Shown: positions 44,357 to 53,208 of the stretch, piece after piece
Position numbering within the stretch: the first letter of the stretch is position 1
Layout of the letters: every line of letters begins with the position of its first letter
NCBI RefSeq assembly: GCF_046614695.1
Contig: NZ_JBKKHQ010000028.1
Location: forward strand, 1 to 64,000
Direction: 5' to 3'
From: Pokkaliibacter sp046614695
Lineage (GTDB): Bacteria; Pseudomonadota; Gammaproteobacteria; Pseudomonadales; Balneatricaceae
Length of the DNA: 64,000 nt
Made by a program: the position numbers and the translations under genes
Notes under the pieces: model-generated
Told to the model about the DNA's origin: nothing
Database searches by the model: none
The model's input: the letters and a program-made list of their open reading frames with translations, nothing else

Positions 44357-45280
44357 ATGAAGAACTTCACTCTCAAGCAGCTTAAATACTTCGTCACCGT
44401 GGTAGAGACCGAGAGTATCGCTGAGGCCTCGCGCCAGCTGCATATCGCCCAGCCCTCCATCTCCATTGCGGTGAAAAATCTGGAAGACAGCTTCGGCCAG
44501 CAGCTGTTTATCCGCCATCATGCACAAGGCGTGTCCCTGACCCCTGGCGGGCGCCGTTTCTATGAGAAAGCCCAGGAATTACTGCGCCTGGCCTATGAGT
44601 TTGAACAGAACTCCATGGCCGATAATGAGCAGGCCTCAGGCACCATCGCCATTGGCAGTTTTGAGTCGGTCGCGCCGCTGTACATTCCGCGGATGATCGC
44701 GGGCTTCAAGAAGATTTACCCGGAAATCACCATCCAGCTTTACGATGGCGAGCAGCATGAACTGATGGATGGCCTGCACCGTGGGCGCTTTGATCTGGCG
44801 TTTTTGTATGACCTCGACCTTGATGGCTCGATCCGCAAGGAAAAGCTGAATGCCCCCCACAAGCCTTATGCGCTGCTGCCTGCAGTCCATCCTCTGGCAC
44901 AAAAAAAATCCGTGAGTCTGGAAGAGTTAAGCCGGGTACCGATGATCCTGCTGGATGTGATTCCCAGCAAAAATTACTTCCTCAGCATCTTTACCGAGAA
45001 GGGCCTTCGCCCTGAGGTTGCCTACAGCTCACCCTCAATCGAAATGGTGCGCTGCATGGTCGGACAGGGACTTGGCTTCTCTGTGCTGGTCACCCGCCCT
45101 CGCACCAACCTCACCTACGACGGGCAAGAGCTGGCAGTGGTGGAGATCGATGATGAGATGGAAGAGTCGACCCTGATCATGGCCTATCTGAAAAATAACG
45201 AGCCCACCCGTCCGGCGCGTTTATTTATGGACTATTGCAAAACCTTGGAATTAAATACGCTGCAAAACAAGATAGATTAA
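44357..45280 (+). CDS. LysR-family transcriptional regulator
   Basis: This 307-residue regulator has the winged helix LKQLKYFVTVVETESIAEASRQLHIAQPSISIAVKNLE at the N-terminus (about 6-44) and an effector domain with GTIAIGSFESVAPLYIP and FDLAFLYD. It lies between two divergent catabolic operons and is the obvious candidate to control both through the dyad at 44145-44169. It belongs to the CynR/OxyR-like set by pattern, though the inducer is unknown. Confidence 0.92.
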   Translation: MKNFTLKQLKYFVTVVETESIAEASRQLHIAQPSISIAVKNLEDSFGQQLFIRHHAQGVSLTPGGRRFYEKAQELLRLAYEFEQNSMADNEQASGTIAIGSFESVAPLYIPRMIAGFKKIYPEITIQLYDGEQHELMDGLHRGRFDLAFLYDLDLDGSIRKEKLNAPHKPYALLPAVHPLAQKKSVSLEELSRVPMILLDVIPSKNYFLSIFTEKGLRPEVAYSSPSIEMVRCMVGQGLGFSVLVTRPRTNLTYDGQELAVVEIDDEMEESTLIMAYLKNNEPTRPARLFMDYCKTLELNTLQNKID

Positions 45281-45446
45281 AAGTATTCATTGGCTATAAA
45301 AAATATAGCCCCTATTTAAAAACAGGGTGACTAATAATTTTATAGTCAGAGATTAGATTTATAATAATTTACTGCTTTTGTTCGCTCCCATAATCTTGGC
45401 TTATTCATTCCAAGGTAATAAGACCGGGAAAAGAAAGGCGTTCAAA

Positions 45447-46703
45447 ATGACAGTCAATAAAACGGAAATAGATACTCTAATTGTTGGGGCTGGGCAGGCA
45501 GGTATTGCCATGAGCGAACACCTGACTCGCCAGGAAGTTCCCCATCTTGTCCTTGAGAAAAACCGTATTGCTGAAGCCTGGCGCAGCGGGCGTTGGGACT
45601 CTCTGGTCGCCAACGGCCCGGCCTGGCATGACCGCTTTCCCGGTATGACCTTTCCGGGCAGCGACCCTGACAGTTTTGTACCGAAGGATCAGGTCGCCGA
45701 TTACTTCGAAGCCTATGCGGAAAAGTTTAACGCTCCGGTAAAAACCGGCGTGACCGTACTGAGCGTTGAGCGCAATGAAGGCAACCGTGGCTTTACCGTC
45801 ACCACCTCTGATGGCGTGATTGAAGCCCAGCGCATTGTTGCCGCCACCGGCCCCTTCCATAAGCCTGTTATTCCGGCCATCGCGCCAAAAGATCCTGAGC
45901 TTTATCAGATTCACTCCGCCAAGTACTACAACCCCGAGCAATTGCCGGAAGGCGCTGTGCTGGTGGTCGGTGCGGGCTCCTCCGGCGTACAGATTGCCGA
46001 TGAGCTGAACCGCGCAGGCAAGCAGGTCTTCCTGTCTGTTGGCCCCCATGATCGTCCCCCGCGCAGCTATCGTGGTCGTGACTTTGTCTGGTGGCTGGGA
46101 GTACTTGGTCTGTGGGATGCCGCAGCCAATGAACCCGGTAAAGAACACGTCACCATCGCCGTCAGTGGCGCCCATGGCGGTCGTACTATCGATTTTCGTC
46201 AGCTGGCGGCTGAAGGCATTAATCTGGTCGGTCGTACCAAAGCCTTCACTCACGACAGCGTGACCTTTGATGCGGATCTCTCTGCCAACATCAATGCCGG
46301 TGACAACAACTACCTGTCCCTGCTGGATGCTGCCGATGCCTACATCGACCGCAATGGCCTCGACCTGCCTTTGGAGCCGCAGGCCCGTGAGTTTCTGGCC
46401 GACCCCGAGAGCATGACCCAGCCGACACTTGAGCTGAACCTCAAGGAAGCCGGTATCAGCGCCATCATCTGGGCGACCGGCTACGCCACGGATTACAGCT
46501 GGCTGACCGTTGATGCGTTCGATGAAAAGGGCCAGCCCAAACACCATCGCGGTGTCTCCAAAGAAGCCGGCGTGTATTTCCTCGGTTTACCCTGGCTGTC
46601 CCGCCGTGGCTCCACCTTTATCTGGGGTGTCTGGCATGACGCGAAGTACATCGCCGACCAGATCGTGATCCAGCGTCAGTACCAGCAGTACCGCAACGCC
46701 TGA
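45447..46703 (+). CDS. Flavin-containing monooxygenase (CzcO/Trk-like)
   Basis: This 418-residue class B flavoprotein has FAD-binding GAGQAGIA (14-21), an FMO-type stretch near LVANGPAWHDRFPG, the NADPH-binding GAGSSGVQIADEL (near 170), and the late motif IIWATGYATDYSW. It could oxygenate a nitrogen or sulfur atom. I start at ATG 45447 (MTVNKTEID). The earlier in-frame ATG at 45378 lies in the promoter-like AT-rich region. It heads the operon with ridA, DUF1028 and argE-like genes, downstream of the LysR gene. Confidence 0.88.
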   Translation: MTVNKTEIDTLIVGAGQAGIAMSEHLTRQEVPHLVLEKNRIAEAWRSGRWDSLVANGPAWHDRFPGMTFPGSDPDSFVPKDQVADYFEAYAEKFNAPVKTGVTVLSVERNEGNRGFTVTTSDGVIEAQRIVAATGPFHKPVIPAIAPKDPELYQIHSAKYYNPEQLPEGAVLVVGAGSSGVQIADELNRAGKQVFLSVGPHDRPPRSYRGRDFVWWLGVLGLWDAAANEPGKEHVTIAVSGAHGGRTIDFRQLAAEGINLVGRTKAFTHDSVTFDADLSANINAGDNNYLSLLDAADAYIDRNGLDLPLEPQAREFLADPESMTQPTLELNLKEAGISAIIWATGYATDYSWLTVDAFDEKGQPKHHRGVSKEAGVYFLGLPWLSRRGSTFIWGVWHDAKYIADQIVIQRQYQQYRNA

Positions 46704-46748
46704 ACCGGCGCCGGAACCTCACTTATTTAACGGTATTCAGGATTCATC

Positions 46749-47183
46749 ATGGCAACTCATACTCGTATCCGGATGTTCAACACCAAGGAAACCTATCCTA
46801 ACCAGTCGCTGGACAATGACCTTTGTCAGGCCGTGCGCGCTGGCAACACCGTTTATGTTCGCGGTCAGGTAGGGACGGATTTTGATGGCAAGCTGGTCGG
46901 CCTTGGTCTGCCGCAGGCGCAAACCGAACAGGCGATGAAGAACGTCAAGCAGTTGCTGGAAGAAGCCGGCAGCGATCTTTCCCACATCGTCAAAACCACC
47001 ACCTACATCACTGACCCGCGCTTTCGTGAGCCGGTCTACCGTGAAGTCGGCAAATGGCTAAAAGGGGTCTACCCCATCTCCACTGGTCTGGTGGTGGCAG
47101 GTCTTGCCCAGCCTGAATGGCTGATGGAAATCGACGTAATCGCGGTGATCCCTGATGACTGGGAAGCCAAGGAGGACAAATGA
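46749..47183 (+). CDS. RidA/YjgF/UK114-family protein
   Basis: This 144-residue RidA-family protein hydrolyses reactive enamine/imine intermediates in typical members. It has family stretches such as VRAGNTVYVRGQVGTD, QAMKNVKQLLEEAGSDLSHIVKTTTYITDP and the C-terminal LMEIDVIAVI, but the catalytic arginine region is changed (GLAQPEWLMEID), as in non-archetypal Rid subfamilies. The next gene starts within its stop (ATGA), so the two are coupled. RidA beside DUF1028 and ArgE genes recurs in amine or amino-acid catabolic clusters. Confidence 0.88.
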   Translation: MATHTRIRMFNTKETYPNQSLDNDLCQAVRAGNTVYVRGQVGTDFDGKLVGLGLPQAQTEQAMKNVKQLLEEAGSDLSHIVKTTTYITDPRFREPVYREVGKWLKGVYPISTGLVVAGLAQPEWLMEIDVIAVIPDDWEAKEDK

Positions 47184-47854
47184 CTATTTCCATTACCGCA
47201 CGCTGTGCTGAAACCGGACAACTGGGCATTGCGATCAGCTCTTCCAGTATTGCTGTAGGCGCGCGCTGCCCCTGGCTGCAAGCCGGTGTCGGCGCGGTAT
47301 CAACGCAGAACATTACCCTTCCAGCGCTGGGCCATCAGATTCTTTCGCGTCTGGAAGCAGGTTTGTCGCCTGATCAGGCTATGAAACAATCCCTCGCGGA
47401 TGATCGCTTCAGCAGCTATCGCCAGGTCACAGTGATCGGCGCCACTGGTGAAACCAGCTGCTTCAGCGGCACCGATACCCTTGGTGTGCATAACATGGTT
47501 CAGGGCAAAAACTGTGTGGTGGCGGGTAATATGCTCTCCAGTCAGGCGGTCATCAATGCCATGGTTGATGCCTTTGAAAACTCCAGCGGCGAGCTGACCG
47601 AGCGTTTGATTAACGCCCTGCAGGCCGGTGTGGACAATGGCGGTGAAGCGGGCCCTGTGCACTCAGCGGCAGTCAAAGTGGTCGATGACTACACCTGGCC
47701 ACTGGTAGACCTGCGTGTCGACTGGGCCGATGACGCCCCGGTCGCCGAGCTTGCCAAGCTCTGGCATGATTACGAGCCGCAGATGCAGGCTTATGTGACG
47801 CGCGCTCTTGATCCGCGTGAAGCGCCAAGCTACGGCGTGCCCGGTGATGAATAA
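47180..47854 (+). CDS. DUF1028 Ntn-hydrolase-fold protein
   Basis: This 224-residue protein starts MTISITARCAETGQLGIAISSSSIAVGARCPWLQAGVGAVSTQ, the DUF1028 pattern with an Ntn-type N-terminal Thr/Ser-rich strand. DNGGEAGPVHSAA lies near 155. The family is thought to include amidohydrolase-like enzymes and is often found with RidA; the reaction is not established. It overlaps ridA upstream by 4 nt and argE-like downstream by 8 nt, making a tightly coupled trio. Confidence 0.85.
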   Translation: MTISITARCAETGQLGIAISSSSIAVGARCPWLQAGVGAVSTQNITLPALGHQILSRLEAGLSPDQAMKQSLADDRFSSYRQVTVIGATGETSCFSGTDTLGVHNMVQGKNCVVAGNMLSSQAVINAMVDAFENSSGELTERLINALQAGVDNGGEAGPVHSAAVKVVDDYTWPLVDLRVDWADDAPVAELAKLWHDYEPQMQAYVTRALDPREAPSYGVPGDE

Positions 47855-49010
47855 TTCACTTCGGGCAATGCTGAACCAGCTGCTGAGCTTTGATACCACC
47901 AGCCGCGAGTCCAACATTGAGCTGATTCACGCCATCCGTGATCATCTCGAGCGGCTCGGTATCGAATCAACACTGATCTTCAATGACGAACACACCAAGG
48001 CGAACCTGTATGCTCGCCTTGGTCCAGCGGGCGATGGCGGCGTGATGCTTTCCGGGCACACGGACGTTGTCCCCGTGGACGGTCAGGCCTGGAGCCACCC
48101 GCCGTTTCAGCTCACTGAGCAGGATGGCCGCTGCTACGGCCGTGGCAGTGCCGATATGAAAGGCTTTATCGCCTGCGTGCTGGATGCCCTGCCCCGCTTT
48201 CAACTGCAACCATTGCGTATGCCGCTTCATCTGGCGTTTTCTTACGATGAAGAAGTCGGCTGTCTTGGGGTACGTAGCCTGATCGAACACCTGAAGGCCT
48301 CACCGGAAAAGCCCGCGATGTGCATTATCGGTGAGCCGACCAGTATGCAGCCGGTGTACGGCCATAAAGGCAAGGTCGCCATGCGCTGCAAAGTGCAGGG
48401 CCATGCCTGCCATTCGGCCTACGCACCGGAAGGGGTCAATGCCATTGAGTACGCCGCCAGGCTCATTGGCAAAATGACGGAAATTGCCGAGCCGTTAAAA
48501 GCCATTCGGGATGCGCGCTTTGACCCGCCTTTTAGCACCCTGCAAACAGGCACCATTCGCGGCGGCGCTGCGCTCAATATCGTCCCGGAAGCCTGCCAGT
48601 TCGACTTCGAGATGCGCTACCTGCCCGAGGCAGATGTCGATGGAACCATGGCGGCGATCCAGCGCTATGCCAGTGACAGCCTGGTACCGGCGATGCGTCA
48701 GGTGCATGCGGATTCCAACATCGCATTTGAACCCCTGAGCGCCTATCCGGGCCTGCTGACAGACCCACAATCCGACTTTGCCCAATGGCTGAGTGAATGG
48801 GCAGGAAGCGATCGCTCCAGTACCGTGGCCTTTGGTACCGAAGGAGGGCTCTTTGATGAGATGGGCATCGCTACCCTCGTCTGTGGCCCCGGCAGTATGG
48901 AGCAGGGCCACAAACCCGATGAGTTTGTGAGTGTCGATCAGCTCAACGGCTGTATGACCATGCTGGATAACCTTTGTCAGTGGATGAGCGATAACGCCGC
49001 AGACCGATAA
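47847..49010 (+). CDS. ArgE/DapE-family deacylase (acetylornithine-deacetylase-like)
   Basis: This 387-residue M20 metallopeptidase has the zinc motif SGHTDVVPVD, GRGSADMKGFIA, the catalytic SYDEEVGCLG and IIGEPT, then the lid domain with HACHSAYAPEGVNAIEYAA. It probably removes an acyl group from an N-acyl amino compound. Because of its company (RidA, DUF1028, FMO), it is likely catabolic rather than the biosynthetic arginine enzyme. The ATG at 47847 overlaps the upstream stop. A terminator follows immediately. Confidence 0.88.
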   Translation: MNNSLRAMLNQLLSFDTTSRESNIELIHAIRDHLERLGIESTLIFNDEHTKANLYARLGPAGDGGVMLSGHTDVVPVDGQAWSHPPFQLTEQDGRCYGRGSADMKGFIACVLDALPRFQLQPLRMPLHLAFSYDEEVGCLGVRSLIEHLKASPEKPAMCIIGEPTSMQPVYGHKGKVAMRCKVQGHACHSAYAPEGVNAIEYAARLIGKMTEIAEPLKAIRDARFDPPFSTLQTGTIRGGAALNIVPEACQFDFEMRYLPEADVDGTMAAIQRYASDSLVPAMRQVHADSNIAFEPLSAYPGLLTDPQSDFAQWLSEWAGSDRSSTVAFGTEGGLFDEMGIATLVCGPGSMEQGHKPDEFVSVDQLNGCMTMLDNLCQWMSDNAADR

Positions 49011-49015
49011 AACGA

Positions 49016-49045
49016 AAAAAGCCGAGATTGACTCTCGGCTTTTTA
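49016..49045. terminator. Terminator between argE-like and tail-collar genes
   Basis: AGCCGAGA (49020-49027) pairs with TCTCGGCT (49033-49040) around TTGAC and has A and T runs on the two sides. It terminates the plus operon and probably the convergent minus gene. Confidence 0.85.
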
Positions 49046-49060
49046 CTGCAGGCTCAGCGA

Positions 49061-49852
49061 TTAAGGGCGGGGAGGATAAACCCCTCCTTCCGCCATAATA
49101 CAGGTCGTCATTCCCAGCGAAGGTGGCAGCGTAGGCGTAGTCATCGTCGCGCCATTGATACCTGTGCCGCCAACGGCGACGGTGCCTCCGGTCACTGCTT
49201 GTACCGATGTACCCGGGAAGCCCGACGAACCGCTCACCTGAGTACTAACGGCAACGGTCGATGTCGCATCAGGCGTCTGGGTTGAGTAAGGCCCCACCAC
49301 CGTGCTTTGTGATACCCCCGCAGTCACTTTTACCCCTCCAAGATAGTTCTGGCCTGCCGCAGGTGTAGAGCTTCCCACTTGAGTGGTATTAACAGGAATA
49401 CTGGAAGTCACTTGCAGCGTGGAAGGCGTAGCAGGTATTGCCACCGAAGAGGTTTGAGGGACAAAGGTGGCAGTATGAGTATGCGCAGGCAACGGCACCA
49501 GTTGGGTTATCTGCTTCTGCCCAAACTGGGTGCCAACATTGATGGTGGCTCCCAGAAACGGACTCGCTCCTGTTCCCACCGAAACCCGACCACGCAAATC
49601 AGGAAGGTTAAAGGTTGTAACCCCGGATCCGCCATAATAGTTACTCAAGAGTGAATACAACGCCGGATTTGAATTTACCGTGATCGAACGACCATCGGCA
49701 GGCAGCCATCCATCAGGACAGAAATTGGCGGCAAAGGTACAGACCGTACCCAGGTAATCATCAGGGCCACATGCCATGGCTTTATTCGGTGTTCCAAAGG
49801 AGCCTGCTGACACTACAGCAATAGCGATACCCAACTTCACTAATCCTTTCAT
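49061..49852 (-). CDS. Secreted phage-tail-collar-domain protein
   Basis: This 263-residue protein has a signal peptide (MKGLVKLGIAIAVVSAGS..., cleavage near AMA, about residue 27). A tail-collar (microcystin-dependent-protein-like) domain follows: FCPDGWLPADGRSITVNSNP, LYSLLSNYYGG and FNLPDLRGRVSVGTG. A long Thr/Ser/Val/Gly-rich region of loosely repeated STVVGPYSTQT-like strands (about 115-240) and a C-terminal CIMAEGGVYP follow. Signal-bearing collar proteins outside prophages are seen in several bacteria. No phage genes are nearby. It sits next to mutS and is convergent with the catabolic operon. Confidence 0.8.
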   Translation of the reverse strand: MKGLVKLGIAIAVVSAGSFGTPNKAMACGPDDYLGTVCTFAANFCPDGWLPADGRSITVNSNPALYSLLSNYYGGSGVTTFNLPDLRGRVSVGTGASPFLGATINVGTQFGQKQITQLVPLPAHTHTATFVPQTSSVAIPATPSTLQVTSSIPVNTTQVGSSTPAAGQNYLGGVKVTAGVSQSTVVGPYSTQTPDATSTVAVSTQVSGSSGFPGTSVQAVTGGTVAVGGTGINGATMTTPTLPPSLGMTTCIMAEGGVYPPRP

Positions 49853-50144
49853 GCTCTATCCCTTAAAGGTCTGATTTTGAAACATTTCAAAGCTAGATTA
49901 AGGAACAGACCTCCGCCAGCCATTTAGACTAACGAAAGGGTAATAGTGTTGATTTAAGGCAGCTTTGGTTGAGTTAAAACGCCAGCAAAACGAGTGACGG
50001 GCTAACACCGCTGAATATTTGAAGCCAATTCGGAACAATGGCAACATTACCAGCCACATCCGCGGTGCCCATTTGCGTGAATTCATTCGCCACAATGAAT
50101 TGCCCCAATACCGCCCCAAAGTATTCTCAAGGATTGCCAAGTCA

Positions 50145-52736
50145 TTGAATACCAAAGCAAATCTCGACCTTGCTGCTCATACGCCCATGATGCAGCAATA
50201 CCTGCGTCTCAAGGCTGATCATCCCCATCAATTGCTGTTTTATCGCATGGGGGATTTCTACGAGCTGTTTTATGACGATGCGCGTAAGGCGGCCCGTTTG
50301 CTGGATATTACCCAGACCACTCGCGGCCAGTCCGGCGGTCAGCCCATCCCGATGGCGGGCATTCCCCATCATGCGGCGGAAGGCTATATCGCACGGCTGG
50401 TGCGTATGGGTGAGTCGGTCGTGATTTGCGAACAGGTGGGCGACCCAGCCACCAGTAAAGGCCCGGTGGATCGTCAGGTAAGCCGTATCGTCACACCGGG
50501 AACGTTGTCCGATGAAGCCTTCCTGGAAGACCGTCGAGACAACCTGCTGATGGCGATTGCGCCTCACGAAGGTCACTTTGGCTTATCGGTACTGGATATT
50601 TCCAGCGGCCGTTTCAGCGTGATTGAAATTGAAGGTGAAGAGGCACTGCAGAGCGAAGTCGAGCGCTTGAACCCTGCCGAAACCCTGATTTCTGAAGAAC
50701 ATCGCTGGCCCGAGTGGTTAAGCAAGCGCCGTGGCGTGCGCATGATGCCCCCCTGGAACTTTGAGTTGGATACGGCCATGCGCCAGCTGAATGATCAGTT
50801 CGGCACCCGCTCCCTCGAAGGTTTTGGTTGCGCACACCTGAAACTGGCGCTGACGGCGGCTGGCTGTCTGCTGCAGTACGCCAAAGACACTCAGCGTACC
50901 GCCCTGCCCCATATTCGTTCCATCGGCACGGAAAACCGCGAAGAAAGCGTCATTCTCGATGCGGCAACGCGCCGCAACCTGGAGTTGGAACGCAACCTTA
51001 ACGGCGGCCCCGAGAATACGCTGGCCAGTGTGATTGATCAGTGCGTCACGCCGATGGGCAGCCGTATGCTGCGCCGCTGGTTGCACCGCCCCCTACGTGA
51101 TATTGAGCGTCTCGAAGCACGCCAGAATAGCCTGAAGTTACTGCTCGACACTTTCCTCTGGAGTGAGCTGCAAGCGCATCTCAAACCCATTGGCGATCTG
51201 GAGCGCATTCTGGCCCGTGTGGCCTTACGAAGCGCCCGCCCCCGAGATCTGGAAAAGCTCAAACTGAGCCTCGCCGCACTGCCCGGCCTGCAAGAGAGCC
51301 TGACGCAGGCGGAAACGCCACTGCTGCGTCACCTCGCCGAAGGCATTGGCACCTTTCCGTCGCTGGCGGATGAACTGGCCCGCGCCATCATTGATAACCC
51401 GCCCGTGGTGGTGCGTGATGGCGGAGTGATCGCTCCCGGCTATGATGCCGATCTTGATGAACTGCGCGGCCTTAGCGAGCATGCAGGCGAGTTTCTGGTC
51501 AAGCTGGAAACCCAGGAGCGTGAGCAAACCGGCATTTCGACCCTGAAGGTGGGTTACAACCGTGTGCACGGTTATTACATCGAAATTGGCCGCAGCCAGT
51601 CCGACAATGTGCCCGCCCGCTATATTCGTCGCCAGACCCTGAAAAATGCCGAGCGTTTTATTACCCCTGAGCTGAAAGCCTTTGAGGATAAAGCGCTGAG
51701 CGCCAAGAGCCGCGCGCTGGCACGTGAGCGTGAGCTGTATGAGTTGCTGCTTGACCGCCTCAATGAGGAGCTGGGCGCATTACAGGATTCCGCCATGAGC
51801 CTGTCCGAGCTGGACGTGCTCACCAATCTGGCCGAACGTGCCGACAGTCAGAATTACTGCTGCCCGACGCTGGTGGCAGACAGCACCCTGCTGATCGAAC
51901 AGGGTCGCCACCCGGTGGTTGAGAATGTCAGCCGTGATCCTTTTGTCGCTAATGATATTCGTCTTGATCAGGACCGCCGCATGCTGGTCATTACCGGTCC
52001 GAACATGGGCGGTAAATCGACCTATATGCGCCAGATTGCCCTGATCACGTTGCTGGCCCATATCGGCAGCTTTGTACCCGCACAAAGCGCAGAGGTGGGT
52101 GTCGTCGACCGGATATTTACCCGCATGGGCTCCTCCGATGATCTCGCGGGTGGTCGCTCCACCTTCATGGTCGAGATGACGGAGACAGCCAATATTTTGC
52201 ACAACGCGACCCGCCAGAGTCTGGTGCTGATGGACGAAGTCGGTCGTGGTACCAGCACTTTTGATGGTCTGTCCTTGGCCTGGTCCGCGGCAGAATGGCT
52301 GGCCACACGCCAGGCGCTGACGCTCTTTGCCACCCACTACTTTGAACTGACAGCCTTGCCGGAGGATTTCTCCACCACGGCTAACGTCCACCTGACTGCC
52401 ACCGAGCATCAGGACAACATCATCTTCCTGCACAGTGTTGAGGAAGGCCCGGCCAGCCAAAGCTACGGGATACAGGTCGCCAAACTGGCCGGAGTGCCGG
52501 GTGGCGTCATCAGCAAGGCACGCGAAAAGCTGCACTACCTTGAGAACTTGCAAAAACCGGGTGCGACCAGCACTGAAAACAAAGCAGTTCAACAGCCACA
52601 CCAGCCGATGCAAGCTGATATGTTTGCCGCGATGCCCAGTGCGCTTGAAGAGAAACTGCAATCCATTGATCCGGATAACCTGACGCCCCGTGAGGCGCTG
52701 GCATTGCTGTACGATCTTAAAGCACTCAAGGCCTAA
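50145..52736 (+). CDS. mutS: DNA mismatch repair protein MutS
   Basis: This 863-residue mismatch recognition ATPase has the N-terminal mismatch motif FYRMGDFYELFYDDA, a connector/core, and Walker A ITGPNMGGKSTYMRQ, signature STFMVEMTETANIL and FATHYFELT. I start at TTG 50145 (MNTKANLDLAAHTPMMQQ), with AAGGA 11 nt upstream. That gives the usual length and aligns with the E. coli N-terminus, whereas an in-frame ATG at 50019 would add 42 poorly conserved residues. mutS-fdxA order is as in relatives. Confidence 0.96.
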   Translation: MNTKANLDLAAHTPMMQQYLRLKADHPHQLLFYRMGDFYELFYDDARKAARLLDITQTTRGQSGGQPIPMAGIPHHAAEGYIARLVRMGESVVICEQVGDPATSKGPVDRQVSRIVTPGTLSDEAFLEDRRDNLLMAIAPHEGHFGLSVLDISSGRFSVIEIEGEEALQSEVERLNPAETLISEEHRWPEWLSKRRGVRMMPPWNFELDTAMRQLNDQFGTRSLEGFGCAHLKLALTAAGCLLQYAKDTQRTALPHIRSIGTENREESVILDAATRRNLELERNLNGGPENTLASVIDQCVTPMGSRMLRRWLHRPLRDIERLEARQNSLKLLLDTFLWSELQAHLKPIGDLERILARVALRSARPRDLEKLKLSLAALPGLQESLTQAETPLLRHLAEGIGTFPSLADELARAIIDNPPVVVRDGGVIAPGYDADLDELRGLSEHAGEFLVKLETQEREQTGISTLKVGYNRVHGYYIEIGRSQSDNVPARYIRRQTLKNAERFITPELKAFEDKALSAKSRALARERELYELLLDRLNEELGALQDSAMSLSELDVLTNLAERADSQNYCCPTLVADSTLLIEQGRHPVVENVSRDPFVANDIRLDQDRRMLVITGPNMGGKSTYMRQIALITLLAHIGSFVPAQSAEVGVVDRIFTRMGSSDDLAGGRSTFMVEMTETANILHNATRQSLVLMDEVGRGTSTFDGLSLAWSAAEWLATRQALTLFATHYFELTALPEDFSTTANVHLTATEHQDNIIFLHSVEEGPASQSYGIQVAKLAGVPGGVISKAREKLHYLENLQKPGATSTENKAVQQPHQPMQADMFAAMPSALEEKLQSIDPDNLTPREALALLYDLKALKA

Positions 52737-52807
52737 GGTCGTCGCAATCACTTTGATGAGCCCCTGAGCTGTTGCAGCGTAGGGCAAGGGAAGCACAGGA
52801 GAATCCC

Positions 52808-53131
52808 ATGACTTATGTCGTCACTGAAAACTGCATCCAGTGCAAGTACACGGACTGTGTCGATGTCTGCCCCGTCGACTGTTTTTATGAAGGGCCCAAC
52901 TTTCTGGTTATTCATCCTGATGAGTGCATCGACTGCGGTCTTTGCGAACCGGAATGTCCGGCAGAGGCGATCTTCTCTGAGGATGACCTGCCGGCAGAAA
53001 TGGTGCCCTTTGTGGAGATTAACGCTGAACTGGCGGAAATCTGGCCCTGTATTACCGAACAGAAAGCGCCCCTTGAGGATGCTGCCGAGTGGGATGGAAA
53101 GCCGGATAAACTGGCATTGTTAAAGCGCTGA
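52808..53131 (+). CDS. fdxA: 7Fe ferredoxin FdxA
   Basis: This 107-residue ferredoxin carries electrons on a 3Fe-4S and a 4Fe-4S cluster: MTYVVTENCIQCKYTDCVDVCPVDCF supplies the first cysteines and DECIDCGLCEPECP the second set. The start is ATG 52808, with AGGAG 8 nt upstream. It follows mutS as in Pseudomonas relatives. A terminator lies 20 nt after the stop. Confidence 0.96.
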   Translation: MTYVVTENCIQCKYTDCVDVCPVDCFYEGPNFLVIHPDECIDCGLCEPECPAEAIFSEDDLPAEMVPFVEINAELAEIWPCITEQKAPLEDAAEWDGKPDKLALLKR

Positions 53132-53152
53132 GCGCTGCAGCCTTCCCCAATA

Positions 53153-53182
53153 AAAAAAGCCTGTCACAAGACAGGCTTTTTT
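53153..53182. terminator. Bidirectional terminator between fdxA and osmC-like genes
   Basis: AAAAAAGCCTGTC (53153-53165) pairs with GACAGGCTTTTTT (53170-53182) around ACAA. It is a strong terminator for both convergent genes. Confidence 0.9.
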
Positions 53183-53208
53183 GTATTCGCAACATGCGGC
53201 GACTGAAA

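Noticed and set aside
49061..49852. Tail-collar gene as evidence of a prophage
   Set aside because: It has a signal peptide and no neighbouring phage structural, lysis or integrase genes.
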